A DNA stretch of 64,000 nucleotides, from positions 62,001-126,000 of the forward strand of contig NZ_JANAVJ010000007.1 of NCBI RefSeq assembly GCF_024213375.1, written 5' to 3'. Shown here in pieces: positions 41,419 to 51,255 of this stretch (positions within the stretch are counted from its first letter, which is position 1; every line of letters begins with the position of its first letter). The position numbers were made by a program, and so were the translations under genes. The notes below the pieces were generated by a model. That model did no database searches. It was not told the origin of the DNA and saw nothing but the letters and a program-made list of their open reading frames with translations. This DNA comes from Paenibacillus sp. MZ04-78.2. Its GTDB lineage: Bacteria > Bacillota > Bacilli > Paenibacillales > NBRC-103111.

Positions 41419-43047
41419 ATGATGAAGAAAATGGCGCTGCTTGCGGCAGGCCTGCTGCTCGCGGCTGCGGGAACGGCCTCCGCTTACGAGGCGCAGTTGA
41501 AGCCGTTCGCGGATCTGGCGCTCAAGGACTGGTCCGAGGACGCCGTATACTCCTTGTCGGCGCTCGGGGTGATCGAGGGCTACGAAGACCTGACGTACCG
41601 CCCGAACGATTCGTTGTCACGCGAAGCGTTCATCAAGCTGCTCGTGAACGCGGCGCGTCCGGATGCCGGGAACGTTCCGAGCGAAGCGGGCGCGAAGCTG
41701 ACGGATGTGCCGGCGGAGCGATGGTCTTATCCTTACATTAACGCGGCGCTGAATAAGCAGTGGATCGATTTTATGCCGGATGCATCGGGTGCGCTCCGTC
41801 CGGAACTTGCGGTGAAGCGGGAGGAAGTGGCCGCCGCTATCGGAAAATATTTGCTGAGCCTGGAAACGTCTGATGTCGCGAAGCGCTGGACGGAAGGCGA
41901 ATGGACGAAGGAGCGGGAGCTGCGGCGCTTTTCCGATCATGGGGCGATTGGTGAGAGCCTTGCGCCCTACGTTTATTTTGCCGTCCACCAAGGGATCATG
42001 GAAGGGGACGCGAGCGGGTTTCGTCCTGCAAGCTCTTTGACTCGCAAGGAAGCTGCCGCGACGATTTACCGGCTGCTGAATGCCGGAATCGCGCAGCGAA
42101 AGCTTGAAGTGACCGGATTCTATGCGATCCGTTCGTACCCCGCCATCCAGCGGATGCCGCTGCTCGATCGCGTCGCGTTCGGCTGGTCCCGTTTATACTA
42201 CGAGGGCGGCGGAAGCGCGAAGCTGGATACGAAGTCGACGGAGTACCGGTTTCCGGACAGCTGGCAGGAGCCGATCAATGCAGCTGCTCGGGCGAAGCTC
42301 GGCAAGGAGCTGATGATCTTCGCGACCGAGCCGCGCGACCGCGTAAAGGAGTTTCTCCGGGATGCCGCGGCGAGGAAAAGCTTCGTCGAATCGCTGAAAT
42401 CCGTGCTGTCCGAATCGGGAGAGGCGTTCACGGGAGTTTGTCTCGACTTGGAGGGGCTGAAGGAAGCGGACGCTGCTGCGGACTATGTGGCGTTTTTGCG
42501 TGAAGTGAAGGCGGGCCTCGGGAGCAAAACGCTAACGGTAGCCGTACCGCCGACGTACTACTATAAAGGGTACGATCTGCGCGGAATCGGCGAGGTCGCG
42601 GACAGTATCATTTTGATGGCTTACGATTTCACCCATCAAGATTCCGGGCTGCCTTCGGCTCCGCTGCCGCTGGTCAGCGATACGGTGAAGCAAGCGCTCC
42701 TCTCCGTTCCTAAAGAGAAGCTGGTGCTGGGCATCTCGAAGCAGGCGAATCAGTGGGTTACGACGGGAGGGAAGGTTGCGCTGGCGCAGCCGGATATTGC
42801 AGAGGTGGAGAAGCGGATGGCTTCCCCGGGCATCGCATTGAACCGCACTTATCCTTATTTTCTGAAGCAAATCGCTTTTCAAGATGAGCGCGGCAGCCAT
42901 ACGATCTACTACGAGGATGCGGACAGCATCGCCAAAAAGCTGTGGCTGGCCAAGTATTACGGACTAAAAGGCGTCTCGCTGTGGCATATGGGGAATGTGA
43001 CCGCAGCCGATTGGGATACGATAGCGAAGCGCGCTAAGACGCAATAA
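41419..43047 (+). CDS. S-layer-homology protein with glycosyl hydrolase 18-like domain
   Basis: A 542-residue secreted protein. The signal peptide covers about 1-24 (cleavage after TASA). Three SLH modules follow (about 30-85, 95-150, 165-225; e.g. FADLALKDWSEDAVYSLSALG, YRPNDSLSREAFIKLL, FRPASSLTRKEAAATIYRLL), which bind the secondary cell-wall polymer. The remainder, about 240-540, is a GH18-like barrel: VAFGWSRLYYEGG, the catalytic strand GVCLDLEGL (canonical DxxDxDxE reduced to DxE), SIILMAYDFTHQ and GVSLWHMGN. It resembles SleL/YaaH-type spore and wall glycosidases. Start chosen at the first of two adjacent ATGs behind GGGAGAGGGG. Confidence 0.92.
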   Translation: MMKKMALLAAGLLLAAAGTASAYEAQLKPFADLALKDWSEDAVYSLSALGVIEGYEDLTYRPNDSLSREAFIKLLVNAARPDAGNVPSEAGAKLTDVPAERWSYPYINAALNKQWIDFMPDASGALRPELAVKREEVAAAIGKYLLSLETSDVAKRWTEGEWTKERELRRFSDHGAIGESLAPYVYFAVHQGIMEGDASGFRPASSLTRKEAAATIYRLLNAGIAQRKLEVTGFYAIRSYPAIQRMPLLDRVAFGWSRLYYEGGGSAKLDTKSTEYRFPDSWQEPINAAARAKLGKELMIFATEPRDRVKEFLRDAAARKSFVESLKSVLSESGEAFTGVCLDLEGLKEADAAADYVAFLREVKAGLGSKTLTVAVPPTYYYKGYDLRGIGEVADSIILMAYDFTHQDSGLPSAPLPLVSDTVKQALLSVPKEKLVLGISKQANQWVTTGGKVALAQPDIAEVEKRMASPGIALNRTYPYFLKQIAFQDERGSHTIYYEDADSIAKKLWLAKYYGLKGVSLWHMGNVTAADWDTIAKRAKTQ

Positions 43048-43050
43048 GGC

Positions 43051-43097
43051 AAAAGGCTGCACGCCTGACGGACAGATCGTCGGGCGGCAGCCTTTTT
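43051..43097 (+). terminator. terminator after the S-layer protein gene
   Basis: AAAAGGCTGC and GGCAGCCTTTTT with an inner GACG/CGTC stem. Confidence 0.85.
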
Positions 43098-43195
43098 GGC
43101 TTGCGCGGGGCTAGAGCCCCTCTTTTTTTAATAATGCCTATAAGTTTAGTTATGTTGCGGAATTATTAGTAAAAACCGCGAACTTTTTGATCAAT

Positions 43196-43229
43196 TAGTA
43201 TACAATATACAAAAGAATAGTGTACAATA
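43196..43229. promoter_or_regulatory. tandem CcpN-like sites before pckA
   Basis: TAGTATACAATA (43196) and TAGTGTACAATA (43218), two near-identical 12-mers 22 bases apart, so on one face of the helix. The same motif forms the arms of the inverted repeat before ppdK. TACAAT within each copy could also serve as a -10 box. Confidence 0.6.
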
Positions 43230-43270
43230 AATGGAGAATGACTTGAAGATAGAAAGGGTTGGGGCATTTC

Positions 43271-44860
43271 ATGAAAACGTCGGAGTACAGCTTCGATACT
43301 GCGGCTGCGGCGCTTCTGGCCGGGGGGAACGTTCAATATCATTTGCCGGTGCCGGTTTTGGTTCAAGCCGCGTTGAAGCGGCAGGAGGGGGAGCTGGCAT
43401 CCAGCGGGGCGCTGCGGGCCTTCACCGGAAAATTTACGGGCCGTTCGCCCAAGGACAAATATATCGTACAGGAGACTTCCGTCGACGGGCACATCGCTTG
43501 GGGAGCCGTCAACCAGCCGATGGCGGAGCAGCACTTCGATCGTTTATTAGCCAAAGCCGCACAATATATGAAGGAACGCGAACTGTACGTGTTTGACGGC
43601 TACGCCGGTGCGGATGAAGAATACCGGCTGCCGATTCGCGTCGTGAACGAATATGCGTGGCACAATCTGTTCGTGCGCCAGCTGTTTATTCGTCCGACGG
43701 CGGAGGAATTGAAGGAGCACCGAGCGGAATTTACGGTTATTACGCTGCCCGGCTTGCAGGCCGATCCTGCCACAGACGGGACGAACTCCGGCACGTTCAT
43801 CGCCGTTTCGATGGAGAAGCGCATCGTACTGATCGGCGGCACGGAATATGCGGGCGAGATGAAGAAGTCGATCTTCAGCGTGTTGAACTATTTGCTGCCA
43901 TTCCGCGGCGTGTTTCCGATGCACTGCTCGGCCAACGTCGGAGAAAAGGGCGATGTGGCGCTGTTCTTCGGACTGTCCGGCACGGGCAAAACAACGCTGT
44001 CCGCCGATCCGAACCGACGCTTGATCGGCGACGACGAGCATGGCTGGTCGGACCGCGGCGTGTTCAACTTCGAGGGCGGCTGCTACGCCAAATGCATTGG
44101 GCTTACCGAAGAGAAGGAGCCGCAAATTTGGCATGCGATCCGGTTCGGAGCCGTGCTGGAAAATGTGGTGCTGCGGCCGGGCACACAGGAAGCGGATTAC
44201 CATGACGGTTCCTGTACGGAAAATACGCGGGCCGCTTACCCGCTTGAATCGATTGCGAATGCGGTGATCCCCGGTACGGCGGGGCATCCGGAGACGATCG
44301 TCTTCCTGACGGCCGACGCGTTTGGGGTGCTGCCACCGATCGCGAAGCTGACGAAGGAGCAGGCGATGTATCATTTTCTGTCCGGCTATACGTCGAAGCT
44401 GGCCGGGACGGAGCGTGGCGTGACGGAGCCGGAAGCGACGTTCTCCGCTTGCTTCGGGTCGCCGTTCCTGCCGCTCAGTCCGAGCGTCTACGCCGAGATG
44501 TTGGGACGCAAGATCGACCGGCACGAAGCCCGCGTCTACCTGGTGAACACCGGCTGGTCCGGAGGACCTTACGGTGTGGGCAAGCGGATGAATTTGGCGT
44601 ACACCCGCGCAATGGTCACGGCGGCCTTGGAAGGCACGCTGGAGCAAGCGGAATTTGCCCCGGACCCGGTATTCGGCGTGCTGGTGCCAAGCCGCGTTCC
44701 CGGCGTGCCGGACGAAGTGCTGCAGCCGCGCAGCACGTGGGAAGACAAACAAGCTTACGACGCCAAAGCCCGGGAGCTTGCCGAACGGTTCGTCAGCAAC
44801 TTCGGGAAGTTTGCGGATGCGCCTGAGGCGGTTCGCGCCGCCGGTCCTCGTTTGAGCTAA
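43271..44860 (+). CDS. pckA: phosphoenolpyruvate carboxykinase (ATP)
   Basis: Converts oxaloacetate and ATP to PEP and CO2, the entry step of gluconeogenesis. The 529-residue protein has the substrate Arg in [12 protein letters not shown], the PEPCK-specific [18 protein letters not shown], the kinase-1a loop [11 protein letters not shown] and the kinase-2 metal site [12 protein letters not shown] use ATG 43271, behind AGAAAGGGTTGGGG; an upstream TTG at 43259 is less likely. It stands alone between two terminators. The upstream paired motif, shared with ppdK, suggests repression during growth on sugars. Confidence 0.97.
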   Translation: MKTSEYSFDTAAAALLAGGNVQYHLPVPVLVQAALKRQEGELASSGALRAFTGKFTGRSPKDKYIVQETSVDGHIAWGAVNQPMAEQHFDRLLAKAAQYMKERELYVFDGYAGADEEYRLPIRVVNEYAWHNLFVRQLFIRPTAEELKEHRAEFTVITLPGLQADPATDGTNSGTFIAVSMEKRIVLIGGTEYAGEMKKSIFSVLNYLLPFRGVFPMHCSANVGEKGDVALFFGLSGTGKTTLSADPNRRLIGDDEHGWSDRGVFNFEGGCYAKCIGLTEEKEPQIWHAIRFGAVLENVVLRPGTQEADYHDGSCTENTRAAYPLESIANAVIPGTAGHPETIVFLTADAFGVLPPIAKLTKEQAMYHFLSGYTSKLAGTERGVTEPEATFSACFGSPFLPLSPSVYAEMLGRKIDRHEARVYLVNTGWSGGPYGVGKRMNLAYTRAMVTAALEGTLEQAEFAPDPVFGVLVPSRVPGVPDEVLQPRSTWEDKQAYDAKARELAERFVSNFGKFADAPEAVRAAGPRLS

Positions 44861-44885
44861 AGCTGAATTTTGAATACACCAGCAT

Positions 44886-44925
44886 TAGCCTGCATCAACG
44901 ATTTTGTCGTTGCTGCGGGCTTTTT
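44886..44925 (+). terminator. terminator after pckA
   Basis: AGCC, GC and CAACGA arms fold on TCGTTG, GC and GGCT, followed by five T. Confidence 0.85.
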
Positions 44926-45063
44926 GGCGTTCCTTCTTAGCAGCATCGGGCCGCCGCTCTTACTTTAAGTTGGGATTAAGCGACATTTCACTTTTTTTTA
45001 CAAACGGGTGCTACATTGAAAGAGGTGATCAACGCTACATCGATTTAGAAAGGAGATACGCGG

Positions 45064-46050
45064 ATGGCGTGGCTGCGCTACAAAAAATGGATCATCGGCA
45101 TCCTTGGCCTTTTGGTGGTCGGAGCCGGAACGTATGTATATTTGCAACAAAAACCGAAAAAGTCGGCATCGCCGATCCGACGCTCGAAACGAACTTGCAG
45201 GAGGCGCAAACGAGCCTTCGGCAGATGGAAAATGATTTGAACGATCTGCGGACCCAGCAAGGGAATATGCGGATTGCCGCCCCGATCAGCGGCAAGCTGA
45301 CGTTGCCCGGCAATCTGGACACAGGCTCGAACACGACCAAATCGAGCCGCGTGTGCACGATTGCGGACTTGTCTTCGCTCACGGTGAAGCTGCCGTTTTT
45401 GCTGGAGGATGCGGCGCAGCTGAAGAAGGGCGACACGCTCGATCTGGCTCCCGATGGCTTCCTGTTGACGAAGACGGGAACGATCGCGTCGGTAGGGACA
45501 TTAACAAGAGCGGACAGCTCCGGCGGCAAGCTGGTCGATGTCGAAGTGACCGCAGCGAACGACGGGACGCTGGATGCCGGGATGAAAGTGAAAGGGACGG
45601 CGGCGATCGGCGGACGCAGCGTCGATTCGCTGCCGGGGCGCAAATTCGAAGGAGAAGTGACCCAGGTGTCCACGGTCGGAACGACGACCAACGGAGTGAC
45701 GTTCTACGACGCCGTCGTGGCGGTCAAAAATACGGGCGACCTGCGCTATGGCATGACGGGAACGGCGAACATTTTGATCCAGGACAAAAAGAACATTCTC
45801 GTCCTGCCGATGGAGGCGCTCCAGCAGCAAAAAGGCAAACGGCTCGTTACCGTGGAACGGGCGGACGGCACGCGGGAGGAGAAGGAGATCAAGATCGGCA
45901 TCCGCAGCAAAACCGATGTGGAGATTACCGAAGGGCTCAAGGAAGGCGACAAAGTCGTCGTGCCCGTGCGGCAGCAGCGGCATAATTTAAGCCAGACCGA
46001 GATCGACAGGCTGCGCCAGCAGTTCCAAGGCGCTACCGAGAAGATGACGG
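45064..46050 (+). pseudogene. MacA-like efflux adaptor, internally deleted
   Basis: Remnant of a membrane fusion protein for an ABC efflux pump. The gene begins normally at ATG 45064 behind AAGGAGAT with a membrane anchor ([23 protein letters not shown]). Around 45160-45175 the reading frame changes and the half barrel and most of the coiled hairpin are missing; reading resumes in another frame at [13 protein letters not shown]. The remaining lipoyl half, beta-barrel and membrane-proximal domains ([48 protein letters not shown]) are well preserved. A second deletion joins its end directly to the MacB-like ATPase. It cannot make a normal adaptor. Confidence 0.85.
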
Positions 46051-46537
46051 ACAACCAGCTCGCAGAGCTGCGGAATAAAAAAATCGGCTTTATTTTTCAA
46101 CAGTTCAATCTGCTTCCGAAACTGACCGCGCTGGAAAATGTGGAACTGCCCTTGCTTCGGGCGTGCAGGCCAAGAAGCGCCGCGAGACGGCGCTCAGGAT
46201 GCTGGAGCTGCTGGGGATGGGCCAACGCGGCCACCATAAACCGAGCGAGCTGTCCGGGGGACAGCAGCAGCGGGTAGCGATTGCGCGAGCGTTGGCGGTG
46301 TCGCCGTCGCTGATGCTGGCCGACGAGCCGACGGGAGCGCTGGATTCCAAGACCGGCAAGGAAGTGCTGGAGCTGATTATCCGGCTCAACGAGCAGGGCA
46401 ATACCATCGTGCTGATCACGCACGATTTGCATATCGCCGAGAACGCCAAACGCGTGGTGTCGATCCGGGACGGTCTGATCGTCCGTGACGAGCGACTGGC
46501 GCAGATTCCGGCCGGAGCGGCGGGTGTAACGGCATGA
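46051..46537 (+). pseudogene. MacB-type ABC ATPase, 5' deleted and frameshifted
   Basis: Fragment of an ABC export ATPase. The first about 75 residues including Walker A are lost; sequence begins at [20 protein letters not shown] (Q-loop [16 protein letters not shown]). A second lesion near 46157 shifts the frame between ENVELPLL and GVQAKKRRE. After it the signature [17 protein letters not shown], Walker B LMLADEPTGALD and the switch His (LITHD) are intact. Without Walker A it cannot hydrolyse ATP. Its TGA overlaps the ATG of the permease remnant. Confidence 0.85.
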
Positions 46538-46659
46538 GAACGACGGAACTGATCACCATGGCGCTGCGAACCGTGATTTCCAATCCGATGCCGTGCCTGC
46601 CACAGCTGGAGGGATGCCTTTTTTTCAGCGACCGGTCGGGTACTCGACCGCGTTTATAA
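46534..46659 (+). pseudogene. MacB-type permease, truncated after about 19 residues
   Basis: The ATG overlaps the ATPase stop (ATGA). The first residues, MRTTELITMALRTVISNPM, match the start of MacB-type/FtsX-like permeases, which continue with an Arg-rich turn and the first helix. Here the sequence switches to unrelated residues and stops at 46659. The rest of the permease is absent. Confidence 0.75.
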
Positions 46660-46787
46660 AAATCACAAAAAAAACTTGAATCAGAACGGAAAATCTGTTT
46701 TGATGGAGAAGTGACTACCAAATATACCCTTTGATTACAAAAAAGGACTTATTTCGACTCGTGCCTGCAAGTACGAGTATGTCCAAG

Positions 46788-46970
46788 CTATTTTTTTCTG
46801 CGGAACAGGCGGGCGGCTCCTTTGCCAAGCTCCGTAAGCAGGATCATGACCGACATCGCGCCGAGCAGATACGGGACGACAAGCGGAATGGCGCGCAGAT
46901 CGGTAATATGCACCCAACGCAAAAAAAGGGGGTATAACAGCAGCAGCGCAACCATGATTGCAATTTTCAC
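46788..46970 (-). CDS. small membrane protein, 60 residues
   Basis: Two hydrophobic segments (about 3-17 and 28-46) joined by a short loop, ending in a basic tail (ARLFRRKK). GTG start eight bases behind GGAGGC. No family recognised. It is the only minus-strand gene in its surroundings. Confidence 0.6.
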   Translation of the reverse strand: MKIAIMVALLLLYPLFLRWVHITDLRAIPLVVPYLLGAMSVMILLTELGKGAARLFRRKK

Positions 46971-47143
46971 GGGTATTCGCCTCCGGGGCTGACATCATTT
47001 TCGACAATGACATAAACTTCGCTGTTCAAGTATCAAGACCTGCCGTACGGAGCGAGTGGTAAATGATCCCAATGGGCGTTTCAATCCGGGTACAGCCGCT
47101 CTATTTCAGAATTTGTTAAATTCAGCAGACGTTCAATTATGGA

Positions 47144-47172
47144 TTGACGGATGACTACCCCCATACTATGAT
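47144..47172 (+). promoter_or_regulatory. promoter of the TrpXYZ-like transporter operon
   Basis: TTGACG at 47144 and TATGAT at 47167, 17-base spacer, about 50 bases before the first gene. No T-box or riboswitch was seen in the short leader. Confidence 0.75.
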
Positions 47173-47223
47173 AACATTATCGCTTTAAAGCATATACACG
47201 TTAAACTAGGAGGTCCGAAATCA

Positions 47224-48276
47224 TTGAAAACATCCGCTAAACTGTTATCCCTGCTGATCGCCGTACCGCTTTTGATCGCAGGCTGCGGGACCAAAGCACC
47301 GGCGCCCGCCAATCCGTCCGGAGGTGGAGACGCTTCCAAGCCTCAGGACAAGAAAGTTGTCAAAATCGGCATTTCCCAAATTGTCGAACATCCGTCGCTC
47401 AACGCGACGCGCGAAGGCTTCCTGGCCGCGCTCAAGGACGGCGGCTTCGTCGACAAAGAAACGATGCAGGTCGACTACCAGAACGCGCAAGGCGACTCCA
47501 CGGCCAACCTGACCATCGGGCAAAAGTTCGCCGCCGACAAAAAAGATCTGGTATTCGCTATCGCCACACCGTCGGCCCAAGCCGTCGTGCAGAACGTAAA
47601 AGACGCGCCGATACTGTTCGGGGCTGTTTCCGATCCGGTATCCGCGAAGCTCGTTAAAAGTCTGGACAAGCCGGGCGGCAACGTGACCGGCGCCGCCGAT
47701 ACGCATCCGGACGCTATTCCGAAGCTGATCGACTTCATCGCTTCCGATTTCCCGAAGGTCAAGAAGATCGGAATCGTGGCGAACGAAGGCGAAGCGAATG
47801 TCGCGTTCATGGTGAAGACGGCGGAAGCGGCGTTTGCGAAGCATAACATTCAGGTCGTCAAAGCGTCGGTTGCGAACAGCTCCGAAGTGAAGCAGGCCGC
47901 CGAATCGCTCGTGGGACGCGTCGACGCGATCTACACCACGCTGGATAACACGGTCGTCAGCGCCGTCGATTCGATTATCAAGCTGGCGAACGACAAGAAA
48001 ATTCCGTTCTTCTCCAGCGACCGCGATTCGGTTGAAAAAGGAGCTCTCGCCACCTACGGCTTCAAATATTACGATCACGGCTACCAAGCGGGCAAAATGG
48101 CCGTCGAGATTCTCAAGAACGGGTCCAAGCCGGGCGACATGAAAGTCAGCTATCCGGACAAGCTTGACCTGATCATCAACCTCGATGCCGCCAAAAAGCA
48201 GGGCGTAGAAGTAACCGATTCTATGAAAAATAAAGTACAGGATAAGAAAAACCTGCTCAGCGGTTCGGCAAAATAA
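47224..48276 (+). CDS. ABC transporter substrate-binding lipoprotein, TrpX/PF04392 type
   Basis: A 350-residue binding protein with a lipoprotein signal (LLIAGC, Cys21). The family pattern is clear: KIGISQIVEHPSLNATREGF near the N-terminus, then NAQGDSTANLTIGQKF, ATPSAQAVVQN and FGAVSDPVSAKLV. TTG start behind AGGAGG. Streptococcal relatives bind tryptophan or other aromatic amino acids; the ligand here is not proven. It is followed by the permease and ATPase genes after an internal hairpin. Confidence 0.93.
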   Translation: MKTSAKLLSLLIAVPLLIAGCGTKAPAPANPSGGGDASKPQDKKVVKIGISQIVEHPSLNATREGFLAALKDGGFVDKETMQVDYQNAQGDSTANLTIGQKFAADKKDLVFAIATPSAQAVVQNVKDAPILFGAVSDPVSAKLVKSLDKPGGNVTGAADTHPDAIPKLIDFIASDFPKVKKIGIVANEGEANVAFMVKTAEAAFAKHNIQVVKASVANSSEVKQAAESLVGRVDAIYTTLDNTVVSAVDSIIKLANDKKIPFFSSDRDSVEKGALATYGFKYYDHGYQAGKMAVEILKNGSKPGDMKVSYPDKLDLIINLDAAKKQGVEVTDSMKNKVQDKKNLLSGSAK

Positions 48277-48295
48277 TTTCGTAAGACCCAGGCAG

Positions 48296-48328
48296 AGTGA
48301 CCTTCCGAACGGATCAAAGGTCACTTTT
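48296..48328 (+). terminator. intra-operon attenuator
   Basis: AGTGACCTT / AAGGTCACT stem with TTTT, between the binding-protein and permease genes. It would give the binding protein a higher mRNA level. Confidence 0.8.
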
Positions 48329-48354
48329 GCATTTCTTCGCAGGAGGATGGACAT

Positions 48355-49272
48355 ATGTATGATGCATTTACAGGTTCTCTGGAACTCGGCATGCTGTATG
48401 CCGTTATGGCGCTCGGCGTTTATTTGACGTTTCGCATTTTGGATTTTCCCGATTTGACGGTGGACGGCAGCTTTACGACCGGCGGCGCGATTGCCGCGGT
48501 CATGATCTCTTCCGGCGTATCCCCGTTACTTGCCACGCTGGCGGCCTTCGGAGGCGGCCTCGTAGCCGGAGCGTGCACCGGACTGCTGCACACCAAAGGC
48601 AAAGTGAATGCGCTGCTGTCCGGGATTTTGATGATGATTGCGCTGTATTCGATCAATCTTCGAATTATGGACAAGAAAGCAAACGTTTCGCTGCTCGGAG
48701 AAGATACGCTGCTTACTGGCTTGCCGCTGCTTTGGGTGATGCCGGTTGTCGTGCTGGCAATTAAATTCGCGTTGGACTGGTTCCTGCACACGGACCTGGG
48801 CCTTGCGCTCAGAGCAACCGGAGATAACCCCCGGATGATCCGCAGCTTCGGCGTGAACACCGACAATACGGTCATCGTCGGCGTCAGCTTGTCGAACGGG
48901 CTCGTGGCGCTCTCCGGCGCTTTGATCGCGCAGCATTCGGCCTTCGCGGATGTTTCCATGGGGATCGGCATGATCGTGATCGGGCTTGCCTCGGTCATTA
49001 TCGGGGAAGCGCTGTTCGGCGCGAAGACGGTCATCCGCGCGACGCTGGCCGTCTTGCTGGGCGCGATCATCTACCGGCTGATCGTGGCGCTGGCGCTTCG
49101 CGTCGGACTGGAATCGACGGACATGAAGCTGATGACCGCGCTCATCGTTATTATCGCCTTGACGCTCCCGATGGTGCGGAGCAAGCTGCGCCAAAAGTCG
49201 GTCATCCGCCAACGGGCGGCCGATCTCGAACATTCCCGCGCACGGAACGTTTCGGCAGGAGGTGGCCGATAA
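48355..49272 (+). CDS. ABC transporter permease, TrpY type
   Basis: A 305-residue permease of the BPD_transp_2 class with eight to nine helices: LGVYLTFRILDFPDLTVDGSF near the N-terminus, then LGLALRATGDNPRMIRSFGVN, the loop that contacts the ATPase. The ATG follows GGAGGATG. Its stop overlaps the ATPase start (TAATG). Confidence 0.94.
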   Translation: MYDAFTGSLELGMLYAVMALGVYLTFRILDFPDLTVDGSFTTGGAIAAVMISSGVSPLLATLAAFGGGLVAGACTGLLHTKGKVNALLSGILMMIALYSINLRIMDKKANVSLLGEDTLLTGLPLLWVMPVVVLAIKFALDWFLHTDLGLALRATGDNPRMIRSFGVNTDNTVIVGVSLSNGLVALSGALIAQHSAFADVSMGIGMIVIGLASVIIGEALFGAKTVIRATLAVLLGAIIYRLIVALALRVGLESTDMKLMTALIVIIALTLPMVRSKLRQKSVIRQRAADLEHSRARNVSAGGGR

Positions 49273-50066
49273 TGTTACGCGTCGAACATGTTTCCAAGCT
49301 GTTTAACCCGGGGACGCCGGACGAAAAGCTCGCCTTATCGCATATTAACCTCCAATTGAAGGAGGGCGATTTTGTCACGGTGATCGGCAGCAACGGCGCC
49401 GGCAAGTCCACGCTCATGAATATCATCTCGGGCGTGATGACGCCGGATCTCGGGAAGGTCGTCATTGGCGGAAACGAGGTCGGATCGATGCCCGAGTATC
49501 GCCGCAGTGCATGGATCGGCCGGGTGTTCCAAGATCCGATGGCCGGTACTGCGCCGACGATGACCATCGAAGAAAATTTGGCCATGGCCTATAAGCGCAG
49601 CGAGCGCAGAGGGCTCGCCATCGGCGTTACGGGGCGCAAGCGGACGATGTTCCGCGAGCAGCTCAGCCGGCTCGGCATCGGGCTGGAGAACCGGCTGAAC
49701 GCCAAGGTCGGCCTGCTCTCGGGCGGGGAGCGGCAGGCGCTCAGCCTGCTGATGGCGACCTTCACCGAGCCGCGCATTCTGCTGCTCGACGAGCATACCG
49801 CGGCGCTCGATCCTTCGCGGGCGGAGCTGATTACATCGCTGACCGAGCAGATCGTCGCCGAGCTGAGGCTGACGACGCTCATGGTGACGCACAATATGGA
49901 TCAAGCAATCCGGCTCGGCAACCGGCTGATCATGATGGATAAAGGACGCATTATTTTGGATGTGCCGGAGCAGGAGAAGCGGGGGCTGACCATCGAAAGG
50001 CTGTTGCAACAGTTCGAGCGGATTCGCGGCGTCAAGCTTGCGGACGACCGCGTCGTGCTCGGTTAA
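49272..50066 (+). CDS. ABC transporter ATP-binding protein, TrpZ type
   Basis: A 264-residue ATPase with Walker A GSNGAGKST, Q-loop VFQDP, signature LLSGGERQALSL, Walker B ILLLDEHTAALD and switch His in MVTHNMDQA. It powers the preceding permease. Last gene of the three-gene operon, closed by hairpins at 50085-50178. Confidence 0.96.
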   Translation: MLRVEHVSKLFNPGTPDEKLALSHINLQLKEGDFVTVIGSNGAGKSTLMNIISGVMTPDLGKVVIGGNEVGSMPEYRRSAWIGRVFQDPMAGTAPTMTIEENLAMAYKRSERRGLAIGVTGRKRTMFREQLSRLGIGLENRLNAKVGLLSGGERQALSLLMATFTEPRILLLDEHTAALDPSRAELITSLTEQIVAELRLTTLMVTHNMDQAIRLGNRLIMMDKGRIILDVPEQEKRGLTIERLLQQFERIRGVKLADDRVVLG

Positions 50067-50144
50067 GGCAGGCGGGCCCAATCAGGCGAGAAAAAAACGC
50101 CCCGCGCAACAGGCGAGGCGTTCCGTATAACCGATAGGATGGAC

Positions 50145-50178
50145 AGGCCATCGAACCGATAAGGTTCGGTGGCCTTTT
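50145..50178. terminator. bidirectional terminator
   Basis: AGGCCATCGAACC / GGTTCGGTGGCCT stem with loop GATAA and T run. A weaker AACGCC/GGCGTT hairpin precedes it at about 50096-50122. Confidence 0.9.
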
Positions 50179-50184
50179 GCAATG

Positions 50185-50919
50185 TTAACTCTTGCGACCC
50201 TTCAAGAGAAACAGGATGGCGAATCGGGGAAGCACCAATTGCCGTCTCCAGCGGGAAGGCTGCCGCAGCAAGCGATATAGCCATTCCAGATTCAGCTTTT
50301 GCCAGACGACCGGGGCGCGCTTGACTTTGCCCGCGATGACATCCAGACTGCCGCCGACGCCCATTGCGAGCTTGGCGGATAACCGGTTTTTGTATTTGAA
50401 GATCCATTTTTCGGCCAGCGGCGCGCCCATGGCTACGATGAGCAGGTCAGGCTTCACGCTTGCAATCTGCTCCACGAGCTGCGGTTCGTCGTCAGCGGTG
50501 AAGAAGCCGTTACGCCGGCCGGCGACCTTGAGGCCCGGGTATTGATTCGCGATCAGGTCGACGGCTTTCTTGCTTGTTTCTTCGTCGGCTCCCAAGAAGT
50601 AGAACGACCATCCGTTCTCGTGGCCGAGCGCCAGAAGCCGGAGAAGCATTTCGTAGCCGGTCACGCGCTCGGGCACCGGCTCGCCCTTGTAACGCGAAGC
50701 CAGGACGATGCCGATGCCGTCGGGGGTAATCATGTCGGCCTGTTCGACAATTTGCCGCAGCTCGCTATCTTTTCTTGCATTCATCACAATTTCGGGGTTG
50801 GCCGTAATCAAGTGAAACAGCCGCGAATCGTTGCGGTCCAGCCGGCGGTGCAGCTCGCTTACGGTTTCGTCTAAAGATAATTTGGAGAATGGTACGCCTA
50901 AAATGGAAACGGTTTGCAT
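50185..50919 (-). CDS. tagA: WecG/TagA/CpsF family glycosyltransferase
   Basis: A 244-residue enzyme that adds N-acetylmannosamine to the lipid-linked GlcNAc made by TagO. Family motifs: HLITANPEIVMNARKD (Asn, Thr), ADMITPDGIGIV (catalytic Asp), RVTGYEM, PDLLIVAMGAPLAEKWI and GVGGSLDVIAGKVKRAP. The C-terminal basic region (LLRQPSRWRR) helps membrane attachment. I use ATG 50919 behind GAGGGG; codons further upstream are probably not translated. Together with the TagO gene at 32996 it supports a teichoic-acid-type polymer. Confidence 0.93.
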   Translation of the reverse strand: MQTVSILGVPFSKLSLDETVSELHRRLDRNDSRLFHLITANPEIVMNARKDSELRQIVEQADMITPDGIGIVLASRYKGEPVPERVTGYEMLLRLLALGHENGWSFYFLGADEETSKKAVDLIANQYPGLKVAGRRNGFFTADDEPQLVEQIASVKPDLLIVAMGAPLAEKWIFKYKNRLSAKLAMGVGGSLDVIAGKVKRAPVVWQKLNLEWLYRLLRQPSRWRRQLVLPRFAILFLLKGRKS

Positions 50920-51255
50920 CAGTATCCCCTCTACGTTCATTTCCTCCATCTTACCACAGAATCGCCGGGAAGAAGAATCTTTCGCTAAATTGCGACTAAA
51001 AAACAAACCATGAGATAATCAAAAGTAAAATTCCAGTTAATTTAAAATATATTAATATAAACTTAATAAAGAAAATATTTACAATTCTACCTATCTGATT
51101 TATAGTTGATATAAGCCATTTTTGAAAGTCTTTCGTTCTCGCATAAATCTGGGTGTGAAAAAAAAGCTGGCCAGCTCGCCCTGGTTGCGAAACCGATCGA
51201 CAACAGGAATGGTTCGATTATCCCAATCGTGAGAGTAAAGGAGGCATTTCGTTTT
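50920..51255. other. AT-rich stretch before the SDP-like cluster
   Basis: No coding frame. It marks a sharp change to AT-rich DNA at about 51000. It contains a promoter candidate (51078-51106) and a leader of about 140 bases with a short AGCTGGCCAGCT palindrome at about 51164. Confidence 0.6.
51078..51106 (+). promoter_or_regulatory. promoter candidate of the SDP-like cluster
   Basis: TTTACA at 51078 and TATAGT at 51101, 17-base spacer. Only plus-strand pair in this stretch with correct spacing that I find convincing. Confidence 0.5.

Noticed and set aside
43547-44752. 401-codon open frame antisense to pckA
   Set aside because: Shadow frame; the sense gene has all PEPCK motifs.
45064-46659. 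A functional MacA-MacB fusion protein
   Set aside because: Walker A is missing, the frame breaks twice and the permease is truncated; decay explains all of it better.
47245-48354. 369-codon open frame antisense to the binding-protein gene
   Set aside because: Shadow frame; the sense gene has a lipobox and starts behind AGGAGG.
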